From assembly GCA_944351765.1 (NCBI GenBank), contig CALVPR010000007.1, positions 1-45,631 of the forward strand: a stretch of 45,631 nucleotides of DNA, read 5' to 3'. Shown piece by piece: positions 14,880 through 22,998 of the stretch. The position numbers were made by a program, and so were the translations under genes. Each line of letters starts with the position of its first letter. Position 1 is the stretch's first letter. The notes beneath the pieces are model-generated. The model was not told the origin of the DNA, made no database searches, and saw only the letters and a list, made by a program, of their open reading frames with translations. This DNA comes from an uncultured Bacilli bacterium. Lineage in GTDB: Bacteria > Bacillota_I > Bacilli_A > RF39 > UBA660.

Positions 14880-17195
14880 TTAAACTTGCTTTGCATATTT
14901 ACTTCTTTTAAATAATTTATCATATATATCTTCTAAAAATGATATTATATAAGTATTTGCAACACTCATTATTATTATTATTATTACGTTTATTATACTA
15001 TATTTATTTACTAAAAACAAACTAGGAAGCAATATTAATAATTCAAAAAATGTTATTGTACAACCCACTAATAATATTTGTCTTTGTAAATTAAGTGGCT
15101 TACATATATTATATAATAGTCTTAAATTAATAAATCCAGTTAGAGATACTACTATTATTCTAACATCATTATAACTTATATTAAATAAATTAGTTATCAT
15201 AATTAAAAAGAAAATATTTATAAACACACATATCCCACTAGGTAAAGCATTTCTAAATACTTTTACCATAAAGTTACCAGTTACTTTATTATAATTAGGT
15301 TCAAGTGCTAAAAAGAATGATGGAACACCTACACATATAGAACCAATTAAAGATAATTGAATTGGATAAAAAGGATATTCATGTGATAATATTACTACTA
15401 ATATTGATAAGATAAACGAATAAGTTGTTTTTACTAAAAACATACTTGCAACTCTTTCGATATTATTAACTACTCTTCTTCCTTCATCTACTATTTTAGG
15501 AAGAACGGAAAAATCTTCAGTAGTAAGCACTACTTCTGATACGCTTCTTGCGGCACTTATACCTGTAGCAAGTGCTATACCACAATCTGATTCTTTCAAC
15601 GCTAATATATCGTTTACTCCGTCTCCAATCATACCTACAGTACTTTTTTCTTTTAAGGCTTTTATAATTAATTGTTTTTGTTTAGGAGTACATCTTCCAA
15701 ATATTGTATAGTTATTAATAACACTAACTAATTCTTTATAATCTGTTGGCAAATTACTTCCTTCAATATATTTATCATAATTATCAAAGTCTAAACCTTT
15801 CATTATATTTGATACAGTTTTAGGATTATCTCCTGATATTATTTTTATGTCTACTTCTTGTTCTTTAAAATATTTAAGAGTTTCTTTAGCATTTAATCTA
15901 ACATTATCTTTAATAATAATAAAGGCAATTACTTTTATATCACTAGGGATATCTTTATCCATATCTTTTTTACTTTTACACAAACTAATAATTCGATATC
16001 CATTTTCAATATATTTAGATAAATATTTATCATATTTGCTAATATTTTCTTTAGTTATATATTCTAAAGCCCCAAGTATATATGTATTTTGATCAAATAC
16101 TTTAGCACTATATTTACGGTAACTAGAAAAAGGAATTGCTTTTTTTACGTTATATATATTTCCTTTAGTAAACTTCTTGGATATTGCAATATCTGTAGCA
16201 TTTACTAATTTATCAGGAATCATATTAAACATTATTTCTTCTATATTGTCATTAGTTAAATTTACAGTATCTATTACTTCCATAGAACCATCAGTGATAG
16301 TACCTGTTTTATCTAGACAAAGAACATCAACACAAGATAACATTTCTATCCCACTTAATTTTTGAATAATAACTTTTCTTCTTGCCATTTTTATTACTCC
16401 AACAGTTAAAGCAAGACTGGTTAAAAGAACTAATCCTTCTGGTATCATTCCAATTATACCTGCAACTGTGCTAAGGATTGCTTCTTTATATGATTGGCCA
16501 CTATAAAAATATTGGGAAGTAAATAATAAAATTCCAACTGGTATTATTAAAAAAGTTACTATTTTAAGTATTTTATTAACACTTTTCATTAAATATGAAT
16601 CTTCTTCTTCAATATTACTTGCTTCTTTAATTAATTTATGTTCATAATTATCTTTGCCTATAGAAACAACTTTAGCAAGACAATTACCACTTACAATAAT
16701 AGCTCCTGATAATAATTTATCATCTTTTTTCTTTAATATAGGATCTGATTCTCCAGTTATTATTGATTCATCTACTTCTAAATTAGAACTTTTTAAAATA
16801 ACAGAATCTACTACTACTTGATCACCACTAGATAATACTAGAACATCATCAATAACTATTTCTGTTTTTAATATTTCTTGGATTTCTCCATCTCTTTTTA
16901 CTTTAACTTTTTCTTGAGTAGATATTTTTAAATTATCAAGAATAACTTTTGCTTTTATTTCTTGAATTATTGCAATAATTGTATTAATGATAATTATAAA
17001 TGCAAATAAGCCATTTTGTAATGATCCTGTAGTTAGTACTAATACTAAAAGGCCTATATTAATAAAATTAAACAAAGTAAATATATTAGTCAAAATAATT
17101 GTTTTAGTACTTCTTGTATATTTTATATTTTCATTATTAACTAGGTTATTATTAATACGATATTCTACTTCTTGTTTTGTCAAACCATCATACAT
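14880..17195 (-). CDS. P-type cation ATPase, CtpE-like (probable calcium)
   Basis: This 771-residue membrane pump has all P-type motifs: TGES at 147-150, PEGL in helix M4 at 252-255, the phosphorylated DKTGT at 295-299 and GDGVND near residue 525. About ten membrane helices are arranged 2+2+6. There is no N-terminal heavy-metal domain. PEGL with the following LLTSLALTVG matches the CtpE-type branch, in which a calcium-uptake role is known from Mycobacterium; the ion here is inferred. The RBS is AGGAGGTATATTT. A terminator of the M23 gene sits directly before that RBS, with only 36 bp between the genes, so expression must come from read-through or a promoter inside the M23 gene. Confidence 0.88.
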   Translation of the reverse strand: MYDGLTKQEVEYRINNNLVNNENIKYTRSTKTIILTNIFTLFNFINIGLLVLVLTTGSLQNGLFAFIIIINTIIAIIQEIKAKVILDNLKISTQEKVKVKRDGEIQEILKTEIVIDDVLVLSSGDQVVVDSVILKSSNLEVDESIITGESDPILKKKDDKLLSGAIIVSGNCLAKVVSIGKDNYEHKLIKEASNIEEEDSYLMKSVNKILKIVTFLIIPVGILLFTSQYFYSGQSYKEAILSTVAGIIGMIPEGLVLLTSLALTVGVIKMARRKVIIQKLSGIEMLSCVDVLCLDKTGTITDGSMEVIDTVNLTNDNIEEIMFNMIPDKLVNATDIAISKKFTKGNIYNVKKAIPFSSYRKYSAKVFDQNTYILGALEYITKENISKYDKYLSKYIENGYRIISLCKSKKDMDKDIPSDIKVIAFIIIKDNVRLNAKETLKYFKEQEVDIKIISGDNPKTVSNIMKGLDFDNYDKYIEGSNLPTDYKELVSVINNYTIFGRCTPKQKQLIIKALKEKSTVGMIGDGVNDILALKESDCGIALATGISAARSVSEVVLTTEDFSVLPKIVDEGRRVVNNIERVASMFLVKTTYSFILSILVVILSHEYPFYPIQLSLIGSICVGVPSFFLALEPNYNKVTGNFMVKVFRNALPSGICVFINIFFLIMITNLFNISYNDVRIIVVSLTGFINLRLLYNICKPLNLQRQILLVGCTITFFELLILLPSLFLVNKYSIINVIIIIIMSVANTYIISFLEDIYDKLFKRSKYAKQV

Positions 17196-17207
17196 AAATA
17201 TACCTCC

Positions 17208-17230
17208 TAAAAAAGGGCGGTTACCGCCCT
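17208..17230 (-). terminator. Strong GC terminator between M23 gene and P-type ATPase
   Basis: On the minus strand AGGGCGG-taa-CCGCCCT is followed by TTTTTT, and AGGAGG of the next gene begins right after. It is among the most GC-rich stretches nearby. Confidence 0.8.
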
Positions 17231-17231
17231 A

Positions 17232-18401
17232 TTATCTGTAAAAGTATCCGCCATACATTGGAGGAAAATAGAAAATATCCCTTGGATTAAATGAATAAGC
17301 ATTAAAACTTCCTGAATTTGAATGATGTCCATAAGATAATCCAAAATGTAGATGAGCACCACCAGTACATCCATCATAACTTGCAGTTGATCCACCACCC
17401 ATAAGTCCTATTACAGTTTGATCTGTTACTTCTTGTTTATTTGAAACATAAACTGTCAACAAATGCATATAAACAGTTGTATATGCTTGACCATTAACAA
17501 TATGATTAATCCAAACTATATTACCACCACAACTATTATATAAAGATACCCTCGCAACAGTACCTGCTGCTGCAGCATATACTGGAGTACCTTCCGGAAC
17601 ACACGATAAATCTATTGCATGATGGCCACCACCGCCAGACCAATCAGGTCTTTCTTCATAACCAGTATATTCACTTGTAACACATCCGTAAGCAAGTGGA
17701 TATTTCCATCCTTTTGCATAAGGAGTATCTGAACAAGTTGTTAAATCTTGATTAGGACTACAATTTAATGTATTTTCATAATAATCTATTTGATCTTTTA
17801 AATCAGCAATATCATCTTCAAGTGAAGCTCCTAATTCTTGAAATCCTGCTAAATTAGCTCTTAATTTATTTGTTTTTTCTATTGATTCTTCTCTTTTTTG
17901 TTCCAATTCTTTTTGTTTATTTGCAAGTTCTACTTTTTTATTTTCCAAATTTGTTATTAAAGTTTCCAATTCATCCATAAGTTTATTATTATAACCAGAC
18001 ATCTGTGTAACTATAGAATATCTATATATAAAATCTGTATAACTTTCAGCTTCAAATAAATACTCTAAATAAACATTGCCACCACTAGTTATTTGTAAAA
18101 ACTTCATAAGTTCATTAGTTTCATTCTTCTTTTCTTCTATTTTTTTATTGCTATCCTCAATATCTTTTTGTGCTTGTGTAATATCTTCTTTTGCTTGTGT
18201 AATGTTGCTATTGATTGTAGCAATTTCTGACTCTAAAGCTTTTATTTGTTCGTCTGTTAATTTTTTATCACTATTTGCTTGATTATATTCATTTTCTAAT
18301 TGTTCTAATTCGTCATATAAATCATTTAATGTTTTAGCTTCTACCTTCATAGGAATTAGAAAAATAGATAATATCATTATTGAAATAACTACTTTCTTCA
18401 C
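17232..18401 (-). CDS. Secreted M23 murein endopeptidase with coiled coil (EnvC-like)
   Basis: The GTG at 18401 is chosen: a consensus promoter ends at 18418 and GGGTGAT lies just upstream, so earlier ATGs would be at or before the mRNA start. The 389-residue product has a signal peptide (KKVVISIMILSIFLIP...VEA), a long coiled coil (about residues 25-220) and a C-terminal peptidase M23 (LytM) domain. Metal ligands are visible in GGGHHAIDLS (H-x3-D) and GGAHLHFG. It should cut peptide cross-links in peptidoglycan during growth or separation; the coiled coil suggests regulation as in EnvC/PcsB. Four Cys in the catalytic part may form disulfides. It ends in a strong terminator. Confidence 0.88.
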   Translation of the reverse strand: MKKVVISIMILSIFLIPMKVEAKTLNDLYDELEQLENEYNQANSDKKLTDEQIKALESEIATINSNITQAKEDITQAQKDIEDSNKKIEEKKNETNELMKFLQITSGGNVYLEYLFEAESYTDFIYRYSIVTQMSGYNNKLMDELETLITNLENKKVELANKQKELEQKREESIEKTNKLRANLAGFQELGASLEDDIADLKDQIDYYENTLNCSPNQDLTTCSDTPYAKGWKYPLAYGCVTSEYTGYEERPDWSGGGGHHAIDLSCVPEGTPVYAAAAGTVARVSLYNSCGGNIVWINHIVNGQAYTTVYMHLLTVYVSNKQEVTDQTVIGLMGGGSTASYDGCTGGAHLHFGLSYGHHSNSGSFNAYSFNPRDIFYFPPMYGGYFYR

Positions 18402-18417
18402 TTTATCACCCATAATA

Positions 18418-18446
18418 ATTATATAAGTTATAAATAATTTTGTCAA
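18418..18446 (-). promoter_or_regulatory. Consensus sigma-A promoter of the M23 gene
   Basis: TTGACA, 17 bp and TATAAT on the minus strand match the consensus exactly. It is the best promoter in the window and fixes the start of the gene below it. Confidence 0.85.
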
Positions 18447-18475
18447 TTAATTTTAAGAGTTAATATGTAAAATAA

Positions 18476-18505
18476 AATAAGAACTTATAAAGATTAGTTC
18501 TTATT
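18476..18505 (-). terminator. Intrinsic terminator after the Rpn gene
   Basis: On the minus strand AATAAGAAC and GTTCTTATT pair around a 12-nt loop and lead into TTTATTTT. The stem overlaps the last codons of the Rpn-family gene. Confidence 0.65.
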
Positions 18506-19597
18506 CTCTTTAATAATATTTTCTATTTCTTCCAATGATTTATTAGAAATTTTTGCTATAAATTCTAGAGGTAAGTTTTCTTTTAGCATGTTCTTTATGA
18601 AAATTATATCTCTTTGTTTGATAGTTTCTAAAGAAAGTTGATTAAGATATTCTTTTTCTATTTTATCTTTGTTTACATCAATGTATTCTTCTTTTATTTT
18701 ATCTTTGTTTGCATCCAGATATTCTTCTTTTATTTTATCTTTGTTTTCATCTAGATATTCTTCTTTTATTTTATCTTTGTTTTCATCTAGATATTCAGCT
18801 TTTAATTTGGCTTTTATTTCTGCTTTTATTTCTTCGCCATGTTCTTCTATGAATTCGGCTTTGGTTGATGCTATTTGATTTTCTATATCTTTTTCAATAT
18901 CCCAAGTCATGAATGGTGCTTTTCCTTCATAAACTATTCCTTTTACTGTTTTCATAAATTCTTCTTTCTCCTTTTTTTCTAATAAATCATTTCCTAGTAT
19001 TGTTTCTATATCTTTTAAATTATCTGCATATAATAATGCTCCCCATCTTATTCCAGGTAGTACATTTGTTATTTCATCCTCATTATATACTATATCTAAA
19101 CACTTAACAATATCTATTTGGTAAATATAATAGTTATCTATAAATATTTTGCACCTATTTGTATCAAAAACTACACATTTACTTATAGGTAGATCTTCAC
19201 TTTTATAGTTTACATTAAAATTTATTTGGATAGCTACTTTTTTACCATATTCATTATACTTTAATCCTGTTGTTACTACTGCATTATATAAATTATTTAA
19301 GTAAGCAAAATTACGGTATTTTATCCATTTACTAGGATACATATTCATTTCAATATTAATACTATAATTATCTACATTAACAATAAAATCACATACTTTA
19401 GATTTTTCTTTTATATGATTTAATCTAAGCTCATTACTACTAAATACTATATTATCTTTTATTTCAAGATAAGGTATACCTGTAATATCACTAATTAACT
19501 TTGCTAAAGCATTTGGATTATCTCTAAATACTTTTTTAAATACTTTATCATAACATATTTGTATTCTAGGACTAATTAATATTTCTTTTGTTGGCAA
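18494..19597 (-). CDS. Rpn-family PD-(D/E)XK nuclease / transposase-like protein
   Basis: The protein has 367 residues and starts at TTG, supported by an ideal AAGGAGGTGACAA. The N-terminal 220 residues follow the recombination-promoting nuclease family: DKVFKKVFRDNPNALAKLISDI, a CDFIVNVDNYSINIEMNMY nuclease core, and YLNNLYNAVVTTG. The family is known from E. coli RpnA-type enzymes; many members sit in multicopy sets. After residue 230 comes a long charged helix with four 12-residue repeats (YLDENKDKIKEE type), then a short tail with LPLEFIAKISNKSLEEI. The repeats are nearly identical in DNA, so their number could vary between strains. It lies inside the insertion between uppS and cdsA. Confidence 0.82.
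   Translation of the reverse strand: MPTKEILISPRIQICYDKVFKKVFRDNPNALAKLISDITGIPYLEIKDNIVFSSNELRLNHIKEKSKVCDFIVNVDNYSINIEMNMYPSKWIKYRNFAYLNNLYNAVVTTGLKYNEYGKKVAIQINFNVNYKSEDLPISKCVVFDTNRCKIFIDNYYIYQIDIVKCLDIVYNEDEITNVLPGIRWGALLYADNLKDIETILGNDLLEKKEKEEFMKTVKGIVYEGKAPFMTWDIEKDIENQIASTKAEFIEEHGEEIKAEIKAKLKAEYLDENKDKIKEEYLDENKDKIKEEYLDANKDKIKEEYIDVNKDKIEKEYLNQLSLETIKQRDIIFIKNMLKENLPLEFIAKISNKSLEEIENIIKENKN
18652..18795 (-). repeat. Four in-frame 36-bp tandem repeats
   Basis: Four units of 36 bp encode E-Y-(L/I)-D-x-N-K-D-K-I-(K/E)-(E/K). Neighbouring units differ at few bases, the two closest to the catalytic domain being almost identical. The repeat extends a charged helix without breaking frame. 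Confidence 0.85.
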
Positions 19598-19631
19598 TTG
19601 TCACCTCCTTCCTCCTCTATAATAATTATTG

Positions 19632-19689
19632 ATAAAAAAAATAACAAATTACTTGTTTTTTTATGAAAAAAGTTTAAGAATTTGTTATT
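19632..19689 (-). terminator. Terminator after the M15 peptidase
   Basis: On the minus strand AATAACAAATT pairs with AATTTGTTATT, with further pairing inside (CTT/AAG and T/A-runs), followed by a T-run. Confidence 0.65.
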
Positions 19690-19728
19690 TTTTATTATTT
19701 TCAATACACTTGTTTGTTTTTATACAAA

Positions 19729-20619
19729 TTAAGCTTTAATTAATTTACCGCTCTTAAGTAAGTTTAACATAGTAGTATTTTGTTCACTTGTTCCTTTATA
19801 ATTAGATATATTATTTTTTGTTGCTAATTTACTTCGATAATTATAACTACTATCTACTTTTATCTCATTTAAAGCATCCACTAAAGATACTCCTTTATAA
19901 TTAGGATTACTTAAATAAGTAATATTATTAATTATTACAGAATCATTTACCCAACCTATTTTACCATCATTAAGCAGATATGGATTTTTTGCATTTGTCA
20001 CTATTTTAGTAATTGTTCCTGTTGTAATTCTTGGTGTTAATTTTTCGTTAGAATCACTTGATATATATACTCCATTAATAGTAACAGTGTCCCCTACTTT
20101 ATATTTATTATTATTACTATTATTATCATTAGGTTTAGTTATATTAAAGTATGAATAAAAACTACTTATACCAGTCTTGCCATTAGTTTCATCAAAATAA
20201 CTTTTACTACTTCTTACATCAATATGAGTATAATTACCACCGTATCCTATTCCATTAAAACCAACTGTTTCTGCTGCACAACACACTAACTTTGAATCAA
20301 CACTGCCACCACTTTTTTTGTTTACAATAATATCAGAAGCAGTTCCTTTAGGATGCTGTCCATTTGGTACACCACCAGGAAGAGATGCTTCAAAGTCAGG
20401 ACTACGATATCCTGATGTTATTAGTATACTTTTAATTCCATATAAACTATCTAAATAATCATATAATTTTTCTAACATTACTACTAAATTATCATCAATT
20501 AGTATTTTATCAGTAGTTAGTTTATTACCACGATTATCAATTGAAGCAAACTCTCCTACTTTAAAATGTTTACTTAATACTTTATTTTTATCATTTTTAT
20601 AAGAATACTCTCTTATCAT
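19729..20619 (-). CDS. M15-type D,L-carboxypeptidase/endolysin-like with SH3-like domain
   Basis: The 296-residue protein has three parts. The first 150 residues are a peptidase M15 domain: HFKVGEFASID, ILITSGYRSPDFEAS, the metal-site segment GQHPKGTASDI and the second ligand in YTHIDVR. Next is an SH3-like wall-binding stretch (KYKVGDTVTINGVYI ... GKIGWVNDSVI), then a short C-terminal domain (VDALNEIKVDSSYNYR...). There is no signal peptide, as in phage endolysins that leave via a holin, but no holin is nearby. GGGAGGTG precedes the ATG. It follows uppS by 68 bp. It may be prophage-derived or a domesticated cell-lysis enzyme. Confidence 0.8.
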   Translation of the reverse strand: MIREYSYKNDKNKVLSKHFKVGEFASIDNRGNKLTTDKILIDDNLVVMLEKLYDYLDSLYGIKSILITSGYRSPDFEASLPGGVPNGQHPKGTASDIIVNKKSGGSVDSKLVCCAAETVGFNGIGYGGNYTHIDVRSSKSYFDETNGKTGISSFYSYFNITKPNDNNSNNNKYKVGDTVTINGVYISSDSNEKLTPRITTGTITKIVTNAKNPYLLNDGKIGWVNDSVIINNITYLSNPNYKGVSLVDALNEIKVDSSYNYRSKLATKNNISNYKGTSEQNTTMLNLLKSGKLIKA

Positions 20620-20687
20620 TTTACACCTCCCATAATAATATATGGAAGTTCATTTTTTTTATTATTTACTAATAACTAAAAAATAGA

Positions 20688-21401
20688 TTATTTTTTATCA
20701 TAATCTATCTTACCAAATCTTCTATCTCTTTTAGTATATTCAATTATTGCTTTATCAAACTCTTCTTCATTAAAATCAGGAAAATATGTATTTGGAAAAT
20801 AAAACTCGGCATAAGACATTTGCCATAACATAAAATTGCTTACCCTAATTTCTCCACTTGTTCTAATTAAATAATCTATTGGTGGTAAATCTTGATATAA
20901 ATATTTATTAAATAATTCTTCATCAATATCTTCTGGATTAATATTTTCTTTAATCATTTTCCTACAGGCATCTATTATTTCAAAATGCCCACCATAATTT
21001 AAGCAAATATTTAAAATACCTCCTGTATTATTTTTAGTTAAATTAGCTAGTTCATCCATAGATTCTAATACATCTTTTCTTAAATTTTCTCTTCTTCCTG
21101 AAAATACTACTTTTATATTTTCTTTATTAAAATAGTTCTTTTCTTTTTTAAATCCTTTTACAAATAAATTCATAAGAAAATCTACTTCTTCAGTACTTCT
21201 ATTAAAGTTTTCTGTTGAAAAAGCATAAACACTAAATACTTTTATTCCTTTGCTAAGTATATATTTACTTAACTTTTTTAAATTATTAAATCCTTCTTCG
21301 TGTCCTTTACTTCTACTCATTCCTTTTTCTTTAGCCCATCTTCCATTTCCATCTAGTATAATGGCAACGTGATTGGGAATTTTTAAACTACTATAATCCA
21401 T
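20688..21401 (-). CDS. uppS: Isoprenyl transferase UppS (undecaprenyl diphosphate synthase)
   Basis: This cis-prenyltransferase makes the C55 lipid carrier for wall synthesis. The 237 residues carry IPNHVAIILDGNGRWAKEKG with catalytic Asp17, the GHEEGFNNL helix, YAFSTENFNRS, NICLNYGGHFEI, and the C-terminal LIRTSGEIRVSNFMLWQMSYAE and RDRRFG motifs. All conserved sites are present. It overlaps the upstream deaminase gene by one base. In most Bacilli cdsA and rseP come next; here they are 18.6 kb further on. Confidence 0.96.
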   Translation of the reverse strand: MDYSSLKIPNHVAIILDGNGRWAKEKGMSRSKGHEEGFNNLKKLSKYILSKGIKVFSVYAFSTENFNRSTEEVDFLMNLFVKGFKKEKNYFNKENIKVVFSGRRENLRKDVLESMDELANLTKNNTGGILNICLNYGGHFEIIDACRKMIKENINPEDIDEELFNKYLYQDLPPIDYLIRTSGEIRVSNFMLWQMSYAEFYFPNTYFPDFNEEEFDKAIIEYTKRDRRFGKIDYDKK

Positions 21402-21856
21402 TAATATATCTCCTTATTTTTTTCTTTATATTCACGAAATAATTCTAAACATTTATCATGATCAATATTTATAAGTTCTAAAGTCTTATTATCATTATCT
21501 CCTTTAATATAATTATAAATAAAATCATCTCTAAAACCAATATCTTCAGCATCTTTTAAGTTAGTTCCATAATATACCTTTTTAATATTAGCCCACATTA
21601 TTGCTGATAAACACATAGGACAAGGATATCCTGTTGCATATAATATATAACCACTTAAATCATGTGTTTTTAATATACTACAAGCCTTTCTTATTGCATT
21701 TATTTCCGCATGAGCAGTTGGATCATGACTTCCTAATACTGTATTTGAACTAACTGCTATAACATTTCCAACACTGTCTGTAATAACGGCTCCAAAAGGT
21801 CCACCTATATTTTCATTCATTGTTTTTCTTGCTTCTTCTATACCTAAATGCATCAT
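21401..21856 (-). CDS. Nucleoside/guanine deaminase (CDA fold)
   Basis: This zinc cytidine-deaminase-fold enzyme has HAEINAIR and PCPMC as the zinc site. The 151-residue length, GPFGAVITD and the C-terminal DDFIYNYIKG resemble the B. subtilis guanine deaminase (GuaD) better than tRNA deaminase TadA. The expected reaction is guanine to xanthine plus ammonia. The ATG at 21856 is chosen, GGAG being nine bases upstream; longer in-frame starts up to 21898 exist but lack an RBS. It is co-transcribed with uppS. The substrate is inferred, not proven. Confidence 0.8.
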   Translation of the reverse strand: MMHLGIEEARKTMNENIGGPFGAVITDSVGNVIAVSSNTVLGSHDPTAHAEINAIRKACSILKTHDLSGYILYATGYPCPMCLSAIMWANIKKVYYGTNLKDAEDIGFRDDFIYNYIKGDNDNKTLELINIDHDKCLELFREYKEKNKEIY

Positions 21857-21915
21857 TTTTATCATCTCCACTTTCATTATATCAAAAAAAGAAAACATAA
21901 TAAATATTTTCTTTT

Positions 21916-22989
21916 TTATTCTTTTAAACTAGAACTATCATTTACAAGTAATGTGCTATATAAGAAAAGTACATCTTGATTAGTAAATTCTATTTTATCT
22001 AAATAATAATTACTAGTTATATATCTAATATCAATAACAGTAATTTTAGAATAATATGGAATTAGTAATGGTATTAAACTACTTCCAAAAGAATCTCTAA
22101 ATACTACTAATTCTCTATTATCTTTACTATTTGGATTATTAATAGTAATAAATGATGATGCTCCATCTAAAAATACATCATACGAGTCCATCCCAGTTAA
22201 TTTTGATGGATTATAAACAGTATTTAAATTAGGATTTTCTAAATACTCTACTGTACATTCATTAATAATATCATTGGTTAAATAAGTTATGATATCAGGT
22301 TTTCCATTTAATGCGGCTTGTCCATAATAAACTCCATAAAATTTAGAATAAGTATTATGTTTATAATTTAATTTAGTATATGAGAAATCCATCTTTTCAG
22401 ATAATCTTTTTACTACTTTATCTAAGTTTTCTTGTCTCCAATGTGTATCTGTCTTATAGTAATCATTAATGTTCATTATATCTCTAACATCAATAGATGT
22501 TGTATTTAACTTTTCTATTTTAGAATATAATAAGTCATAATCTATTTTTAAAAACAATTTATCTTCAACATAATAATTTTTATCAGGAATAATTAGAGAA
22601 TATACTTTGTTATCTTCGTTTAAAGTATCTATTATACCATTAATTTTATTAATAAACTTATCTATAGACTCGGTATTAGTAGGCTCTACTTTAAAAATAC
22701 CATCTTCATTTAAGTATATATTATTATTATCAAGTTTACCTAACGCGTAGTAATTAACACTTGCTTTTATACTTCTAAAAGTATCTCGATATGGAAACTG
22801 ATCTAACGAGTAATCTTCAAAATCATCCATAAAACTTCCATCCATTATTTTATTTATTGTTAATTTAGGAAATGCCTCTAATTTCCTTCGTTCCGTTTTA
22901 CTAATACTCTCATCTTTAATAATGATACTTAATATAAAGAAAAGTTCTATTACAAAAACAAACGAAATTGTTATTATTTTATTTTTCAT
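21916..22989 (-). CDS. DHHW/AlgX-like SGNH-type protein partnering an MBOAT acyltransferase
   Basis: The 357-residue protein has an N-terminal membrane anchor (IITISFVFVIELFFILSIII). It continues with ERRKLEAFPKL, a region common to DHHW proteins, and the family motif KTDTHWR near residue 189, a catalytic Asp-x-His type site. A late ELVVFRDSFGSSL segment carries a serine like SGNH hydrolases. Such proteins complete transfer of acyl groups to an extracellular polysaccharide after MBOAT moves them across the membrane. AAGGAGGG precedes the ATG. It lies 9 bp after the MBOAT gene in the same operon. Confidence 0.82.
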   Translation of the reverse strand: MKNKIITISFVFVIELFFILSIIIKDESISKTERRKLEAFPKLTINKIMDGSFMDDFEDYSLDQFPYRDTFRSIKASVNYYALGKLDNNNIYLNEDGIFKVEPTNTESIDKFINKINGIIDTLNEDNKVYSLIIPDKNYYVEDKLFLKIDYDLLYSKIEKLNTTSIDVRDIMNINDYYKTDTHWRQENLDKVVKRLSEKMDFSYTKLNYKHNTYSKFYGVYYGQAALNGKPDIITYLTNDIINECTVEYLENPNLNTVYNPSKLTGMDSYDVFLDGASSFITINNPNSKDNRELVVFRDSFGSSLIPLLIPYYSKITVIDIRYITSNYYLDKIEFTNQDVLFLYSTLLVNDSSSLKE

Positions 22990-22998
22990 ATACCCTCC

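Noticed and set aside
15847-16365. Plus-strand frames opposite the P-type ATPase
   Set aside because: They lie antisense inside a gene with intact catalytic motifs and have hydrophobic, low-complexity products and no RBS.
18669-18878. Plus-strand Ser/Phe-rich repeat frame
   Set aside because: It is the antisense reading of the 36-bp repeats in the Rpn-family gene.
19729-20619. Complete prophage around the M15 and KilA-N genes
   Set aside because: No capsid, terminase, portal or tail genes occur anywhere in the window; only isolated phage-like pieces are present.
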